From Proteus vulgaris (GTDB lineage: Bacteria > Pseudomonadota > Gammaproteobacteria > Enterobacterales > Enterobacteriaceae), in the NCBI GenBank assembly GCA_901472505.1, contig LR590468.1:372001-436000 (forward strand): a stretch of 64,000 nt of DNA, read 5' to 3'. A program made the position numbers and the translations under genes. Below, piece after piece: positions 30,759-40,606 of the stretch. Position 1 is the first letter of the stretch. Each line of letters begins with the position of its first letter. The notes under the pieces are model-generated. The model did not search any database. It was not told where the DNA came from and saw only the letters and a list, made by a program, of their open reading frames with translations.

Positions 30759-32528
30759 ATGGAACACACTGATTACACTATCGAACTACAAGGTGTTGAA
30801 AAACGCTTTACTGGACTAGAAAGCCCAGCGGTTTCTGCATTAACCGCCACCATTACTGGTGGCTCTGTCACGGGTTTAGTCGGCCCAGATGGTGCGGGTA
30901 AAACGACACTCATTCGTATGCTTGCAGGGCTATTAAAACCTGATGCAGGTGATATTCGTATTTTGGGCATGGATCCACAACGCCAAAGCGTGGATGTCCG
31001 AGCCATTCTTGGTTATATGCCTCAGAAATTTGGCCTCTATGAAGATTTAACGGTATTAGAAAATCTCAATCTTTATGCTGATTTAAAAAATGTCATCGGT
31101 GAAGAGCGCAAAAAAGTTTACCAGCAGTTGCTCTCTTTTACCGATCTCACTCGCTTTACCTCTCGCCTTGCGGGCAATCTTTCAGGAGGAATGAAACAAA
31201 AATTGGGGTTGGCTTGTACTTTATTAGGTAGCCCTAAAGTCTTGTTACTTGATGAGCCTGGTGTTGGCGTTGATCCCATTGCACGGCGTGAGCTTTGGCA
31301 AATGGTACATGCCTTAGCCAGTGATGGTATGTTGATACTGTGGAGTACTTCTTATCTTGATGAAGCAGAGCAATGTAAAAATATTCTCTTACTTAACAAA
31401 GGGGAGTTGCTTTATAGTGGTATTCCGCAAGATTTAACAGCAAAAATGGCTGGTCGCTCTTTTCTGCTTGATGTTGAAGGGCATCAGCGAAGAAAAGTAT
31501 TACAACAAGCCATTATTCAACCTCAAGTAACAGATGGTGTTATTCAAGGACAATCTGTCCGTTTGATCTTGAAAAAACAAAGCAATCAATCCGAATTACT
31601 CAATGCCTTAGGTAAACCTGACGCTAAACTTATTCCAGCCACTCCACGCTTTGAAGATGCTTTTATTGATTTATTAGGGGGAGGCCCTTCTCATAAATCT
31701 GAATTAGCTGAAATCATGCCTCAAATCCCACCTGTGCCCAATGAGACCGTCATTGAAGCACAACAACTCACCAAAATGTTTGGTCAATTTGCAGCAACTG
31801 ATCATGTTGATTTTCAAGTTAAACGTGGTGAAATTTTTGGCTTATTGGGGCCTAACGGTGCGGGTAAATCGACAACATTTAAAATGATGTGTGGCTTATT
31901 GGTGCCCTCCAGCGGTAAAGCACTGGTATTAGGTATGGACTTAAAAGAGAGTTCAGGTAAAGCACGCCAACATTTAGGTTATATGGCACAAAAATTCTCA
32001 CTTTATGGCAATCTTAAAGTGGGACAAAACTTAAAATTCTTCTCTGGTGTTTATGGCTTACATGGTAAGCAACAGCGCGATAAAATCAACGATATGATAA
32101 CCGCTTTTGGTTTACAACCAATGGTGAATCAAATCACGGAAACTTTACCTTTAGGTTATAAACAACGCCTTGCTCTTGCATGTTCACTCATGCACGAGCC
32201 CGATATTCTCTTTTTAGATGAACCCACATCGGGTGTTGATCCCTTAACACGGCGAGAGTTTTGGCTACACATTAATGGTATGGTTGATAAAGGGGTGACT
32301 GTGATGGTGACGACCCACTTTATGGATGAAGCCGAGTATTGTGATCGCATTGGTTTGGTTTATCGCGGAAAAATCATTGCTGCTGGCGAACCTGATTCGC
32401 TCAAGAAAATGGTTGCCAGTGATGATAATCCAACGCCTTCAATGGAAGATGCCTTTATTGGCTTGGTGCTAGATTACGATAAAAAACTTGAACGTGAAAA
32501 TGATAAAGGGAGCGAAACACATGCCTAA
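30759..32528 (+). CDS. ybhF: YbhF, double ATP-binding subunit of the ABC exporter
   Basis: This 589-residue protein carries two complete ATPase domains in tandem. Domain 1 has GPDGAGKTT near residue 46, LSGGMKQK, and Walker [14 protein letters not shown]. Domain 2 has GPNGAGKST near residue 366, a variant signature LPLGYKQR, and Walker [17 protein letters not shown] 30759 follows a GGGAGG site; a GTG four codons earlier overlaps that site and is unlikely. It powers the YbhS/YbhR permease pair, implicated in drug and sodium/lithium efflux in E. coli. Its end overlaps ybhS by 8 bases. Confidence 0.93.
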   Translation: MEHTDYTIELQGVEKRFTGLESPAVSALTATITGGSVTGLVGPDGAGKTTLIRMLAGLLKPDAGDIRILGMDPQRQSVDVRAILGYMPQKFGLYEDLTVLENLNLYADLKNVIGEERKKVYQQLLSFTDLTRFTSRLAGNLSGGMKQKLGLACTLLGSPKVLLLDEPGVGVDPIARRELWQMVHALASDGMLILWSTSYLDEAEQCKNILLLNKGELLYSGIPQDLTAKMAGRSFLLDVEGHQRRKVLQQAIIQPQVTDGVIQGQSVRLILKKQSNQSELLNALGKPDAKLIPATPRFEDAFIDLLGGGPSHKSELAEIMPQIPPVPNETVIEAQQLTKMFGQFAATDHVDFQVKRGEIFGLLGPNGAGKSTTFKMMCGLLVPSSGKALVLGMDLKESSGKARQHLGYMAQKFSLYGNLKVGQNLKFFSGVYGLHGKQQRDKINDMITAFGLQPMVNQITETLPLGYKQRLALACSLMHEPDILFLDEPTSGVDPLTRREFWLHINGMVDKGVTVMVTTHFMDEAEYCDRIGLVYRGKIIAAGEPDSLKKMVASDDNPTPSMEDAFIGLVLDYDKKLERENDKGSETHA

Positions 32529-33672
32529 TTCAGCTCAATCCTCTCATGCCCGCTTTTCTTGGCGACGTTTATACGCACTGTGTTTAAAAGAAACAAAACA
32601 AATTACTCGCGATCCCAGTAGTGCCTTAATTGCCATTGTTATTCCGCTTACTTTGCTGTTTATATTTGGTTATGGCATTAATTTAGACTCAAGTAAATTA
32701 AATATCGGTATTTTAACCAATCAACAAAGCCAACCTTCGCAAGCGCTCGTTTATACCTTTACAAACTCACCTTATATCAATGCAACCATTAGCGATAATC
32801 GACAATTATTAATCGATAAAATGCAGGCGGGGCAAATTAGAGGTATTGTGGTTATCCCTGTTAATTTTGCTGAATTACTGGCTCGCCAGGGCACGAAAGC
32901 GCCCATTCAAGTGATCACCGATGGTAGCGAACCCAATACCGCAAACTTTGTACAAGCTTATACCAAAGGGGTTTGGCAAATCTGGTTACAACAACAAGCT
33001 ATCAGCAAAGGTATTGATACTCCCCCCTTAATCGAAATAGAACCTCGTTATTGGTTTAACCCTGCGGCAATAAGTCAGCACTATATTATTCCGGGTGCCG
33101 TTACTATTATTATTACCGTCGTAGGCGCTATCCTTACCTCGCTAGTGATTGCGCGTGAATGGGAACGAGGTACGATGGAAGCGCTACTTTCTACCCAAAT
33201 AACACGCACAGAACTCTTACTTTCAAAGCTTATTCCTTACCAAGTGTTAGGCAGTTTTGTCATGGTGTTATGTATGGTAGTCACCGTGTTTGTGCTTGGC
33301 GTACCTTATAGAGGATCGTTGTGGATTTTAGGCGGGATCACCTCGCTCTTTTTAGCTACCGCTTTAGGCATGGGATTGCTTATTTCCACGCTAACGCGTA
33401 ATCAATTTAATGCCGCGATGATTTCGCTAAATGCCGCATTTTTACCCGCAATTATGTTATCAGGCTTTGTTTTTGAAATTGATAGTATGCCCATATTTAT
33501 TCAAGTGGTGACTTATTTTATTCCCGCGCGTTATTTTGTCAGTAGTTTACAAACACTCTTTTTGGCTGGTGATATTCCGTTGATATTAATGCTAGATATG
33601 TGGTTATTAATTGTATCGGCGATATTTTTTATTGGATTAACGGCGTTAGCAACACGTCGTCGATTAGATTAA
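32521..33672 (+). CDS. ybhS: YbhS, ABC-2 type permease subunit
   Basis: This 383-residue inner-membrane protein of the ABC-2 family has one N-terminal segment ([19 protein letters not shown]), a large periplasmic domain (about residues 55-180), then five segments that include [28 protein letters not shown], the usual cytoplasmic coupling region. ATG 32521 lies in a TGA/TAA overlap with ybhF and follows AAGGGAG. It pairs with YbhR in the exporter. Confidence 0.92.
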   Translation: MPNSAQSSHARFSWRRLYALCLKETKQITRDPSSALIAIVIPLTLLFIFGYGINLDSSKLNIGILTNQQSQPSQALVYTFTNSPYINATISDNRQLLIDKMQAGQIRGIVVIPVNFAELLARQGTKAPIQVITDGSEPNTANFVQAYTKGVWQIWLQQQAISKGIDTPPLIEIEPRYWFNPAAISQHYIIPGAVTIIITVVGAILTSLVIAREWERGTMEALLSTQITRTELLLSKLIPYQVLGSFVMVLCMVVTVFVLGVPYRGSLWILGGITSLFLATALGMGLLISTLTRNQFNAAMISLNAAFLPAIMLSGFVFEIDSMPIFIQVVTYFIPARYFVSSLQTLFLAGDIPLILMLDMWLLIVSAIFFIGLTALATRRRLD

Positions 33673-33685
33673 AGGGAGAGCTTTT

Positions 33686-34795
33686 ATGTTTTATCGCCTT
33701 CTCACCCTGATAATGAAAGAGTTACAGTCATTATTACAAGAGCCTCAAACGCGTATTATTTTAATAATGCCAGTTATCTTTCAGATGATTTTATTTCCTT
33801 TTGCAGCAACGTTAGATGTTACTAATGCCTCTATTGCCATTTTTGATGAGGACAATGGTAAACAATCTATCGAGTTAACCCAACGTATCGCCAAAGCGAG
33901 TGCATTCTCTCAAACTCTTTTGCTTAAAAATGAACATGAAATAAAAGAGACTATTGATAATCGTAAAGCGCTTTTATTAGTTCGTTTTCCGCAGAATTTT
34001 AGTGCTGATCTAGAAAGCCATGTTCCTGTTAAATTGCAATTAATCTTAGATGGCCGAAATTCAAATAGTGCACAAATTGCTGCAAATTATGTACAACAAA
34101 TCGTACAAAATTATCAAACTGAATTAGCAGGTAATACACCTTCTTTACTAAATAAAACAGAACTGGTTGTTCGCAATTGGTATAACCCGAATTTAAATTA
34201 TAAATGGTTTATTGTCCCCTCTTTAGTAGCACTGATTATTACTATTGGGGTTATGATAGTCACTTCACTTTCTGTTGCGAGAGAGCGTGAACAAGGCACA
34301 TTAGACCAATTATTAGTTTCACCATTATCAACATGGCAAATCTTTGTAGGTAAAGCGGTGCCAGCAATGGTAGTGGCGGCCATTCAAGGCACTATTGTAT
34401 TGATTATAGGGATATTTGGTTACCAAATACCTTTTTCAGGTTCACTATTGCTGTTTTACTTTACCATGCTAATTTATGGTTTATCGCTGGTGGGTTTTGG
34501 CTTATTAATATCAGCATTAAGTTCAACACAACAACAGGCTTTTATTGGTGTGTTTGTATTTATGATGCCAGCCGTTTTACTATCAGGTTATATTTCCCCC
34601 GTAGAAAACATGCCCGTTTGGCTACAACATGCCACATGGATAAACCCTATTCGTCATTTTACCGATATCACAAAACAGATTTACCTTAAAAATGCCGATA
34701 TTACCGTAATATGGCACAGTTTATGGCCTTTATTGGTGATTGCAGCAGGTACTGGCTCTTTTGCATATTATCTTTTCCAAAGAAAAATAGCTTAA
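33686..34795 (+). CDS. ybhR: YbhR, ABC-2 type permease subunit
   Basis: This 369-residue paralogue of YbhS has the same topology: an N-terminal segment, a periplasmic domain, and five C-terminal segments with [28 protein letters not shown] as coupling region and [12 protein letters not shown]. It is the last gene of cecR-ybhGFSR, 13 bases after ybhS behind a GGGAGAG site, and is followed by a strong terminator. Confidence 0.92.
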   Translation: MFYRLLTLIMKELQSLLQEPQTRIILIMPVIFQMILFPFAATLDVTNASIAIFDEDNGKQSIELTQRIAKASAFSQTLLLKNEHEIKETIDNRKALLLVRFPQNFSADLESHVPVKLQLILDGRNSNSAQIAANYVQQIVQNYQTELAGNTPSLLNKTELVVRNWYNPNLNYKWFIVPSLVALIITIGVMIVTSLSVAREREQGTLDQLLVSPLSTWQIFVGKAVPAMVVAAIQGTIVLIIGIFGYQIPFSGSLLLFYFTMLIYGLSLVGFGLLISALSSTQQQAFIGVFVFMMPAVLLSGYISPVENMPVWLQHATWINPIRHFTDITKQIYLKNADITVIWHSLWPLLVIAAGTGSFAYYLFQRKIA

Positions 34796-34824
34796 AACGA
34801 TAGCCATTAATTTATTAAATAAAA

Positions 34825-34856
34825 AAATCCCACAACTTATTAAGTTATGGGATTTA
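34825..34856. terminator. Bidirectional terminator between ybhR and ybhL
   Basis: AAATCCCACAACTTA at 34825-34839 pairs with TAAGTTATGGGATTT at 34841-34855 (one mismatch), flanked by A's before and T's after, between convergent genes. Confidence 0.85.
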
Positions 34857-34904
34857 TTGTTTATGCTGTTGTTAAACTACGTTTGCACGTAAATATCGTT
34901 AAAA

Positions 34905-35615
34905 TTAACGACGGTCGCCTAAAATACGCAGTAACATTAAGAACAGGTTGATGAAATCTAAATAAAGCGTTAATGCACCCATAATGGAGTAACGGCGCAT
35001 ATTTTCTTTATCTTCTTGATTAATCTCATTACCCATGTCTTTTAATTTTTGTGTGTCGTAAGCAGTTAAGCCAGCGAAAATTAACACACCCGCGTAAGAG
35101 ATAACCATGCTCATCATTGAGCTTTGCATAAAGATATTAACGATAGAAGCAATAATGATACCGATAAGCCCCATAAACAGGAAGCTACCCATACCCGTTA
35201 AGCTACGCTTAGTGGTGTAACCATAAACACTTAATGCACCGAACATTGCCGCACAAATAAAGAATGTACTCGCAACTGATGATGCAGTGTAAATAATTAA
35301 TACACTAGAGATAGTTACCCCTGTTAATGCGGAATATAGCATAAATAATGAGGTTGCAACTGCACCACTCATTTTATGAACCATACCTGATAACACGAAA
35401 ACTAACCCTAACTGAGCAATGATCAGACCAAAGAAGACGACCTTGCTAGAAAAAATCATTGATAATAATGCTTCGCTTGATGCAACGTAGAGTGCTACGA
35501 ACGCAGTTAATAACAGACCAACAGTCATCCAACCATAAACCTGAGCCATAAAGGTTTGTAGGCCAGAACCTGTGCGCTGTACGATTGAATCATTAGAACG
35601 TGAAAATCGATCCAT
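34905..35615 (-). CDS. ybhL: YbhL, BI-1 (Bax inhibitor-1) family membrane protein
   Basis: This 236-residue protein of about seven membrane segments begins MDRFSRSNDSIVQRTGSGLQ and has the BI-1/TMBIM pattern (TFFICAAMFGALSVYGYTTK, ending in LTLYLDFINLFLMLLRILG). Family members behave as pH-sensitive calcium-leak channels; the bacterial role is unclear. It sits beside the moa operon as in E. coli. The C-terminal aspartate-containing segments typical of the channel are present. Confidence 0.92.
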   Translation of the reverse strand: MDRFSRSNDSIVQRTGSGLQTFMAQVYGWMTVGLLLTAFVALYVASSEALLSMIFSSKVVFFGLIIAQLGLVFVLSGMVHKMSGAVATSLFMLYSALTGVTISSVLIIYTASSVASTFFICAAMFGALSVYGYTTKRSLTGMGSFLFMGLIGIIIASIVNIFMQSSMMSMVISYAGVLIFAGLTAYDTQKLKDMGNEINQEDKENMRRYSIMGALTLYLDFINLFLMLLRILGDRR

Positions 35616-35677
35616 GATGATTACCCTTTAATCATAGTGATAACGTTAGGTTTAACGATAACGTTTATTTCAGTAAA

Positions 35678-35694
35678 GAGCCCATTATGGGCTC
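35678..35694 (-). terminator. Short perfect hairpin between moaE and ybhL
   Basis: GAGCCCA at 35678-35684 pairs with TGGGCTC at 35688-35694 around a 3-base loop, about 115 bases beyond the moaE stop. T-run support is poor, so this is a weak terminator candidate. Confidence 0.4.
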
Positions 35695-35809
35695 ATTAGG
35701 ATTTAATTTTATCACACTGATTTTACATTTCCATGAAATAAACTGTATGAAATGTCATCGTAAAATAAATTGAGGTAAAGTTTTGTAGCATTAAATTGAG
35801 TGTGGTGAT

Positions 35810-36271
35810 TTATTCCCAGCGCTCGGCTGAGTCATAATCACTTTGACGCGCATCAACCCATCTGTTTTTATTTTCAGAGAGCCCTTCTTTCTTCCAAAAT
35901 GGCGCACGTGTTTTTAAGAAATCCATAATAAATTCCGCAGATTCAAACGCACTATTACGATGAGAGCTGGTCACACCGACAAACACTATCTCTTCACCGA
36001 TATGCAATGTTCCTACTCTGTGAATAACACTGACACGTTGCAAAGGCCAACGTCCTCGAGCTTCATTGACAATGTCATTAAGCGCTTTTTCTGTCATGCC
36101 AGGGTAATGTTCAAGTGTGAGCGTACTCACTTCATCACCTAAATTGTGATTGCGAACTTTCCCCGTAAAGGTCACAACAGCACCATCACTGTCGCACTCT
36201 GAAAGCCATTGGTATTCATCACCAACGCTAAAATTGTCGGTTTGTACTGATATGCGTGTTGATGCGTTCAT
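35810..36271 (-). CDS. moaE: Molybdopterin synthase catalytic subunit MoaE
   Basis: This 153-residue large subunit of molybdopterin synthase transfers sulfur from MoaD thiocarboxylate to precursor Z. Matching E. coli blocks are DGAVVTFTGKVRNHNLGD, LTLEHYPGMTEKAL, IVFVGVTSSHR and the catalytic-lysine region DFLKTRAPFWKKE. ATG 36269-36271 was chosen by homology; an extension upstream would run into moaD. It starts right after moaD in the moaACDE unit. Confidence 0.95.
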   Translation of the reverse strand: MNASTRISVQTDNFSVGDEYQWLSECDSDGAVVTFTGKVRNHNLGDEVSTLTLEHYPGMTEKALNDIVNEARGRWPLQRVSVIHRVGTLHIGEEIVFVGVTSSHRNSAFESAEFIMDFLKTRAPFWKKEGLSENKNRWVDARQSDYDSAERWE

Positions 36272-36272
36272 T

Positions 36273-36518
36273 CTAACCCCCTGTAACAGGTGGGAAAAAG
36301 GCGATTTCATCTCCATCATTAATTATATGAGCGCCTTTAACAAAAGATTGATTAACCGCAGAAAGTAATTTGCCATCTTCAAGTGCCAATGACCAACGTT
36401 CGCCTTTGGTAATTAATGCATTACGTAAATCATCTACCGTGTGATATTTACATTCTAATTCAAGCGAGTCTACACCAACTAACTCACGCACTTGTGCGAA
36501 AAAGAGAACTTTGATCAT
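36273..36518 (-). CDS. moaD: Molybdopterin synthase sulfur-carrier subunit MoaD
   Basis: This 81-residue ubiquitin-fold protein ends in the required Gly-Gly (FFPPVTGG), the site adenylated by MoeB (encoded at 7,795) and then thiocarboxylated. [15 protein letters not shown] matches E. coli. It overlaps the moaC stop by four bases (ATGA), indicating translational coupling. Confidence 0.95.
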   Translation of the reverse strand: MIKVLFFAQVRELVGVDSLELECKYHTVDDLRNALITKGERWSLALEDGKLLSAVNQSFVKGAHIINDGDEIAFFPPVTGG

Positions 36519-36994
36519 GCTTCCACCTTAAAGTGACCTGATTTACCGCCTGTTTTTTCTAATAAACGCACAGGACCTATCACCATATCCTTTTGAACCG
36601 CTTTACACATATCATAAATCGTTAATGCTGCGACCGATGCGGCAGTTAATGCTTCCATCTCAACGCCTGTTTTACCGGTTAAACGACAAACAGATTCAAT
36701 GCGTACACGATTAGATCCAGTGAGTGCTTCTAAACGCACTTCGACTTTAGTTAATAATAACGGATGGCATAATGGGATTAACTCCCATGTTCTTTTTGCC
36801 GCTTGGATACCTGCAATTCTTGCAGTCGCAAATACATCACCTTTATGGTGCTTACCTTCCGTGATCATATTTAATGTTTCTGCTGACATTTCAACAAAGG
36901 CTTCAGCTCGCGCTTCTCGCACTGTTTCATCTTTAGCGCTAACATCCACCATGTGAGCTTCACCGGCAGCATTAATATGAGTTAGTTGAGACAT
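36515..36994 (-). CDS. moaC: Cyclic pyranopterin monophosphate synthase MoaC
   Basis: This 159-residue enzyme works with MoaA to convert GTP to cyclic pyranopterin monophosphate. Conserved segments are [18 protein letters not shown], the IPLCHPL active-site block with its histidine, and [16 protein letters not shown] [23 protein letters not shown] near the C-terminus. ATG 36992-36994 follows GGAG. No moaB lies between moaA and moaC, unlike E. coli. Confidence 0.95.
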   Translation of the reverse strand: MSQLTHINAAGEAHMVDVSAKDETVREARAEAFVEMSAETLNMITEGKHHKGDVFATARIAGIQAAKRTWELIPLCHPLLLTKVEVRLEALTGSNRVRIESVCRLTGKTGVEMEALTAASVAALTIYDMCKAVQKDMVIGPVRLLEKTGGKSGHFKVEA

Positions 36995-37033
36995 GCACAA
37001 CTCCTGAAATTAACGAAATAACAGAGCGAAAAA

Positions 37034-38014
37034 CTATCCACCAATAACAGATAAATTCGGTGTAATACCGCTATCGCCTTGATGAAGAAAATGCGTTTCT
37101 CGTTTATGAAGAAGACCACCCTGAATACGTTGTTGTAATGCCTCTTGTTGACTATCGTCAGCAAGTAGATCACGTAACGGAATGCCATGTTCACCAAATA
37201 GGCAAAGATGAAGATTACCAATAGCTGAAACACGTAAACGGTTACAAGTTAGGCAAAAATCTTTTTCATAAGGCATGATCAGACCGATTTCGCCTTGATA
37301 ATCAGGATGGGTAAATACTTGAGCTGGCCCGTCACTACGGGCGCGAGGGATCTGCGACCAACCTTCATTAAATAAGCGTTGGCGAATAACTTCACCAGAC
37401 AAATGAAAGCGGTTGAAAATATCACTACCGTCACCGGTTTCCATTAATTCAATAAAGCGCAATTGAATAGGTCTGTCTTTGATCCAATGAAGAAAATCAG
37501 GGAGATTTTTGTCATTGACATTGCGCATCAACACAACGTTAACTTTGACTTTTTCGAACCCTGCGGTAAATGCGGCATCAATACCTTCCATCACTTGGCT
37601 AAATTTATCTTGTCCAGTAATAGCGTGGAATTGACGGGGATCGAGACTATCAACACTCACATTAATCGCACTTAATCCCGCATCACGCCATTGTGCAACA
37701 TCGCGTGATAGACGATAGCCATTTGTTGTCACTGCGATTTTTTTAATCGCAGCATTATCTTTAATTGTCGCGATAATATCAGTAAAATCGCGACGCATTG
37801 TGGGTTCACCACCTGTTAAGCGGATTTTTTCTGTCCCTAATGCGGCAAAAGATTGTGTAAGTCTGCTGATTTCATCTAATGAAAGAAATGATTTGTGGCC
37901 ATTAGGCTTATAACCATTGGGTAGGCAATAAGTACAACGGAAATTGCACACGTCTGTAATTGAAAGACGTAAATAGAAAAACTTGCGGGAAAACGCATCA
38001 ACGAGTTGTTGCAT
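37034..38014 (-). CDS. moaA: GTP 3',8-cyclase MoaA (radical SAM)
   Basis: This 326-residue radical S-adenosylmethionine enzyme performs the first step of molybdenum-cofactor synthesis. The N-terminal cluster ligands are Cys23, Cys27 and Cys30 (CNFRCTYC), and the GTP-site cluster is in the C-terminal [19 protein letters not shown]. It ends in the essential Gly-Gly (VIGG). An upstream in-frame start at 38062 lies inside the riboswitch and is rejected. ATG 38012-38014 lies 7 bases after AAAGG. Transcription is probably governed by a Moco riboswitch and a ModE-like site. Confidence 0.95.
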   Translation of the reverse strand: MQQLVDAFSRKFFYLRLSITDVCNFRCTYCLPNGYKPNGHKSFLSLDEISRLTQSFAALGTEKIRLTGGEPTMRRDFTDIIATIKDNAAIKKIAVTTNGYRLSRDVAQWRDAGLSAINVSVDSLDPRQFHAITGQDKFSQVMEGIDAAFTAGFEKVKVNVVLMRNVNDKNLPDFLHWIKDRPIQLRFIELMETGDGSDIFNRFHLSGEVIRQRLFNEGWSQIPRARSDGPAQVFTHPDYQGEIGLIMPYEKDFCLTCNRLRVSAIGNLHLCLFGEHGIPLRDLLADDSQQEALQQRIQGGLLHKRETHFLHQGDSGITPNLSVIGG

Positions 38015-38017
38015 AAT

Positions 38018-38095
38018 AACACCTTTCCAAATCGGGGAGATGCAGACATTTCTACCTTGCACCCTGGTGACTTATTGTCACGGCCAGAACATCAT
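38018..38095 (-). ncRNA. Moco riboswitch (molybdenum-cofactor RNA motif) in the moaA leader
   Basis: The minus-strand leader contains the conserved blocks of the E. coli moaA Moco RNA in order: GGCCGTGACAAT, CACCAGGGTGCAAGG, AGAAATG, a CTGCATCTCCC stretch and TTTGGAAAGGTGT just before the ATG. I recognise these as matching the E. coli moaA leader by eye. Bases vary in paired regions as expected for a conserved fold. The 3' end overlaps the ribosome site, so ligand binding would block translation of moaA. Confidence 0.88.
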
Positions 38096-38223
38096 ATCTT
38101 GTCAATACTCGACTTAGACGTTAAGGCTAGGAGTTTATCTTTACCTGTTTTGCACAGGTTTCTAATACCTATATATTTATTGTGGATTCTACCTGCTAAT
38201 GATATAAAAAGCGAATAATGTTT

Positions 38224-38249
38224 TCGCTATATAATTTACAATACAACGA
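38224..38249 (-). promoter_or_regulatory. ModE-like binding site upstream of moaA
   Basis: TCGCTATATA, six bases, then AATACAACGA matches the ModE consensus TCGCTATATA-N6-TATATAACGA in ten of ten and eight of ten positions. It lies about 210 bases upstream of the moaA ATG. In E. coli, ModE-molybdate activates moaA. Confidence 0.65.
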
Positions 38250-38424
38250 CTTACAACACTTTAGTTGCGTTAATAACATAAATAAAAACACTTTCATTGG
38301 TTAAATATTTGGCTATCAAAAGTAAAATTAAACTAGGAATGTGATGAAATCACGTCGTGATCATAGGCTTAAAATTTAATTGTGATAAATTAGCGACAAA
38401 TTTTTAAAGATGAGTAGAACAAAT

Positions 38425-39363
38425 ATGCGAAATCGCACGCTAAGTGATTTAGATCGTGTTGTTGCCCTTGGTGGTGGTCATGGCCTTGGACGTGTGCTTT
38501 CAGCACTCTCCTACTTAGGCACTCGCCTTACTGGTATTGTTACAACAACAGACAATGGCGGTTCTACTGGCCGTATTCGTCAAGAAGAAGGTGGCATTGC
38601 GTGGGGTGATATGCGCAATTGTATTAACCAGTTAATTACTGAGCCTTCAGTGGCTTCTGCAATGTTTGAATACCGTTTTTCAGGGACAGGGGAACTTGCT
38701 GGTCATAATTTAGGGAATTTAATGCTAAAAGCATTGGATAACCTAAGTGTTCGCCCCTTAGAAGCGATTAATCTTATTCGGGGATTATTAAGAGTCAATG
38801 CGCACCTTATTCCTATGTCTGAACAAGCCGTTGACCTGATGGCAATAGATGACCAAGGTAATGAGATTTATGGGGAGGTCAATGTTGATAATTTGCCTAA
38901 GATCCCACAAAAACTTGATCTTTATCCTAAAGTACCAACGACAAGAGAAGCCATTGAAGCCATTGAGCAAGCTGATCTTATCTTAATTGGCCCCGGTAGT
39001 TTTTTTACCAGTTTAATGCCTTTGTTATTATTGCCAGAGCTTGCACAAGCATTACGCCGTAGTAGTGCAACAACCATTTATATTGGTAATTTAGGCAAAG
39101 AGCTAAGCCCTGCGGCTGCCAGTATGACGATGTCTGATAAAATCGCCATGATGGAAAACTATATTGGCCTACAAACGATAGACGCTGTCATTATTAGCCC
39201 TGAAACACAATATGAGTCGATGAAAGGCCGGCTAATTGTGCAGGCTCAATTGGAAGCCAAAGATATTCCTTATCGCCACGACCGTCATCTATTAGGCAAA
39301 GCGATTGAGTTAACGTTGCAACAATTAGGACAACGTAACGCTTCATCTCAAGCCATTAAATAG
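38425..39363 (+). CDS. ybhK: YbhK/YvcK-family (CofD-like) gluconeogenesis factor
   Basis: This 312-residue protein has a nucleotide-binding glycine-rich stretch [13 protein letters not shown] near residue 12, [28 protein letters not shown] and [11 protein letters not shown]. subtilis YvcK supports growth on gluconeogenic carbon and cell shape and binds UDP-sugars. The E. coli orthologue YbhK is uncharacterised. I chose ATG 38425, matching [13 protein letters not shown]; an in-frame ATG at 38410 is possible. It is divergent from moaA, and a 13-bp palindrome (ATCACG-T-CGTGAT, 38349-38361) is upstream. Confidence 0.9.
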   Translation: MRNRTLSDLDRVVALGGGHGLGRVLSALSYLGTRLTGIVTTTDNGGSTGRIRQEEGGIAWGDMRNCINQLITEPSVASAMFEYRFSGTGELAGHNLGNLMLKALDNLSVRPLEAINLIRGLLRVNAHLIPMSEQAVDLMAIDDQGNEIYGEVNVDNLPKIPQKLDLYPKVPTTREAIEAIEQADLILIGPGSFFTSLMPLLLLPELAQALRRSSATTIYIGNLGKELSPAAASMTMSDKIAMMENYIGLQTIDAVIISPETQYESMKGRLIVQAQLEAKDIPYRHDRHLLGKAIELTLQQLGQRNASSQAIK

Positions 39364-39387
39364 AATTTAATCACGTAATTTCATTAA

Positions 39388-39425
39388 AAAAACCGCATCT
39401 GCAATAAACAGCAAGTGCGGTTTTT
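39388..39425 (+). terminator. Intrinsic terminator of ybhK
   Basis: AAAAACCGCA at 39388-39397 pairs with TGCGGTTTTT at 39416-39425. Confidence 0.85.
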
Positions 39426-39466
39426 GTCGATAAAAACACAATATCGCTATTGGTTTTTAACTCATT

Positions 39467-40420
39467 TTAACTATTAAGGTGTTTTAACGTAATACGTTGA
39501 CTGATGGTTTCTTCAATTTCAGATAATGTCATTGGCACATCATTTTTCATTAAACCCAGACCTGCCACAGTACGAGAAAACGATGTTAAATCCAGTGGCG
39601 GTAAATCCATTATCCAATTTTCTTCTGTTGCCAACGTATCTTCTGCATTAAGAATAGTTTGTATAACATCCGTAAAAGCTTGATGAGAAGATACCCAATC
39701 TTGATCGCCACTCGCCCAAAACCAACGCGCAGCAATAAAGTTTTTCCACATATCTTCCCAGCCATCGTAAATTCGACGTAACATTGAGGCACTCATTAAT
39801 GACCATGTTTGTGCTTCTTGCTGGGTTATATAACCTTGCTGACAACCTTCTAAGCAAAGCTTGTTAAAACGACAGAGATCCCAAATAAGGTATTTCACAT
39901 TTTGGATATTCATACGATTAGTGCTCATCATATCGATTTGCCATAAACGCTCGTTTTTATCATGTTCCGTCAACTCTGAAAGCAAAATATCATTTTTTAA
40001 TGACTGAATATCCTCTTCTTTGCTCTCTAAAATTTGGTCGCGTAACTGATAAAAATCATTAGTATGACCCTGAGTCAGCAACCAAAACAGTTGATACACT
40101 AAATCCCAACGGTCATTAATTCCCCAACCAGCTGACAACCCACCATCATCTTTTCCTGGATTATATTCATTATATGCCCACTCATTCATTACGGCATAAG
40201 GCGCTGCTACATACAATCCCCATTCATGAGGCAATAACTGATCTGATGGCGTATTTTTTGCTTCAGATAAAATGGGCTCCTGCCCTGCTGTTAATGGTTT
40301 TGATAATTCACTATCTTGTACAGCAAATTTGCGTAACCATTTAAAAAGCAAAATAAGAAGAATAACACCAATAATGACCCCTGCAGAGCTAGGAAACCCT
40401 GCATAAACATAACCACTCAT
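39467..40420 (-). CDS. DUF1266-domain membrane-anchored protein
   Basis: This 317-residue protein has one N-terminal membrane segment (SAGVIIGVILLILLFKWL, about residues 11-28), then a soluble DUF1266 domain. Typical positions include WGINDRWDLVYQLFWLL, YLIWDLCRFNKLC, and SASMLRRIYDGWEDMWKNF. DUF1266 proteins (E. coli YbeR/YbeU type) have no known function. It lies between ybhK and uvrB, convergent with ybhK, and its tryptophan-rich sequence is ordinary for the family. Confidence 0.8.
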   Translation of the reverse strand: MSGYVYAGFPSSAGVIIGVILLILLFKWLRKFAVQDSELSKPLTAGQEPILSEAKNTPSDQLLPHEWGLYVAAPYAVMNEWAYNEYNPGKDDGGLSAGWGINDRWDLVYQLFWLLTQGHTNDFYQLRDQILESKEEDIQSLKNDILLSELTEHDKNERLWQIDMMSTNRMNIQNVKYLIWDLCRFNKLCLEGCQQGYITQQEAQTWSLMSASMLRRIYDGWEDMWKNFIAARWFWASGDQDWVSSHQAFTDVIQTILNAEDTLATEENWIMDLPPLDLTSFSRTVAGLGLMKNDVPMTLSEIEETISQRITLKHLNS

Positions 40421-40545
40421 TCACTGTCCTTAATGTCTTTTTTATCTTTGTAAATAATTGACGCTTTGTTTGTGGTGATATTTAAACAGTTGAACGCCAT
40501 TAAGGGAATATAAAACTAGGGAAAAAGTGAAAGATAAAAAGGGAA

Positions 40546-40581
40546 AAGGGATAATCCGAGGTAAATATGCAGTTATCCCTT
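40546..40581 (-). terminator. Terminator of uvrB (minus strand)
   Basis: AAGGGATAA at 40546-40554 pairs with TTATCCCTT at 40573-40581, followed on the minus strand by CCCTTTTTAT. It lies 26 bases beyond the uvrB stop. Confidence 0.7.
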
Positions 40582-40606
40582 CATTGTTCTGATTTAAATT
40601 TAGTGA

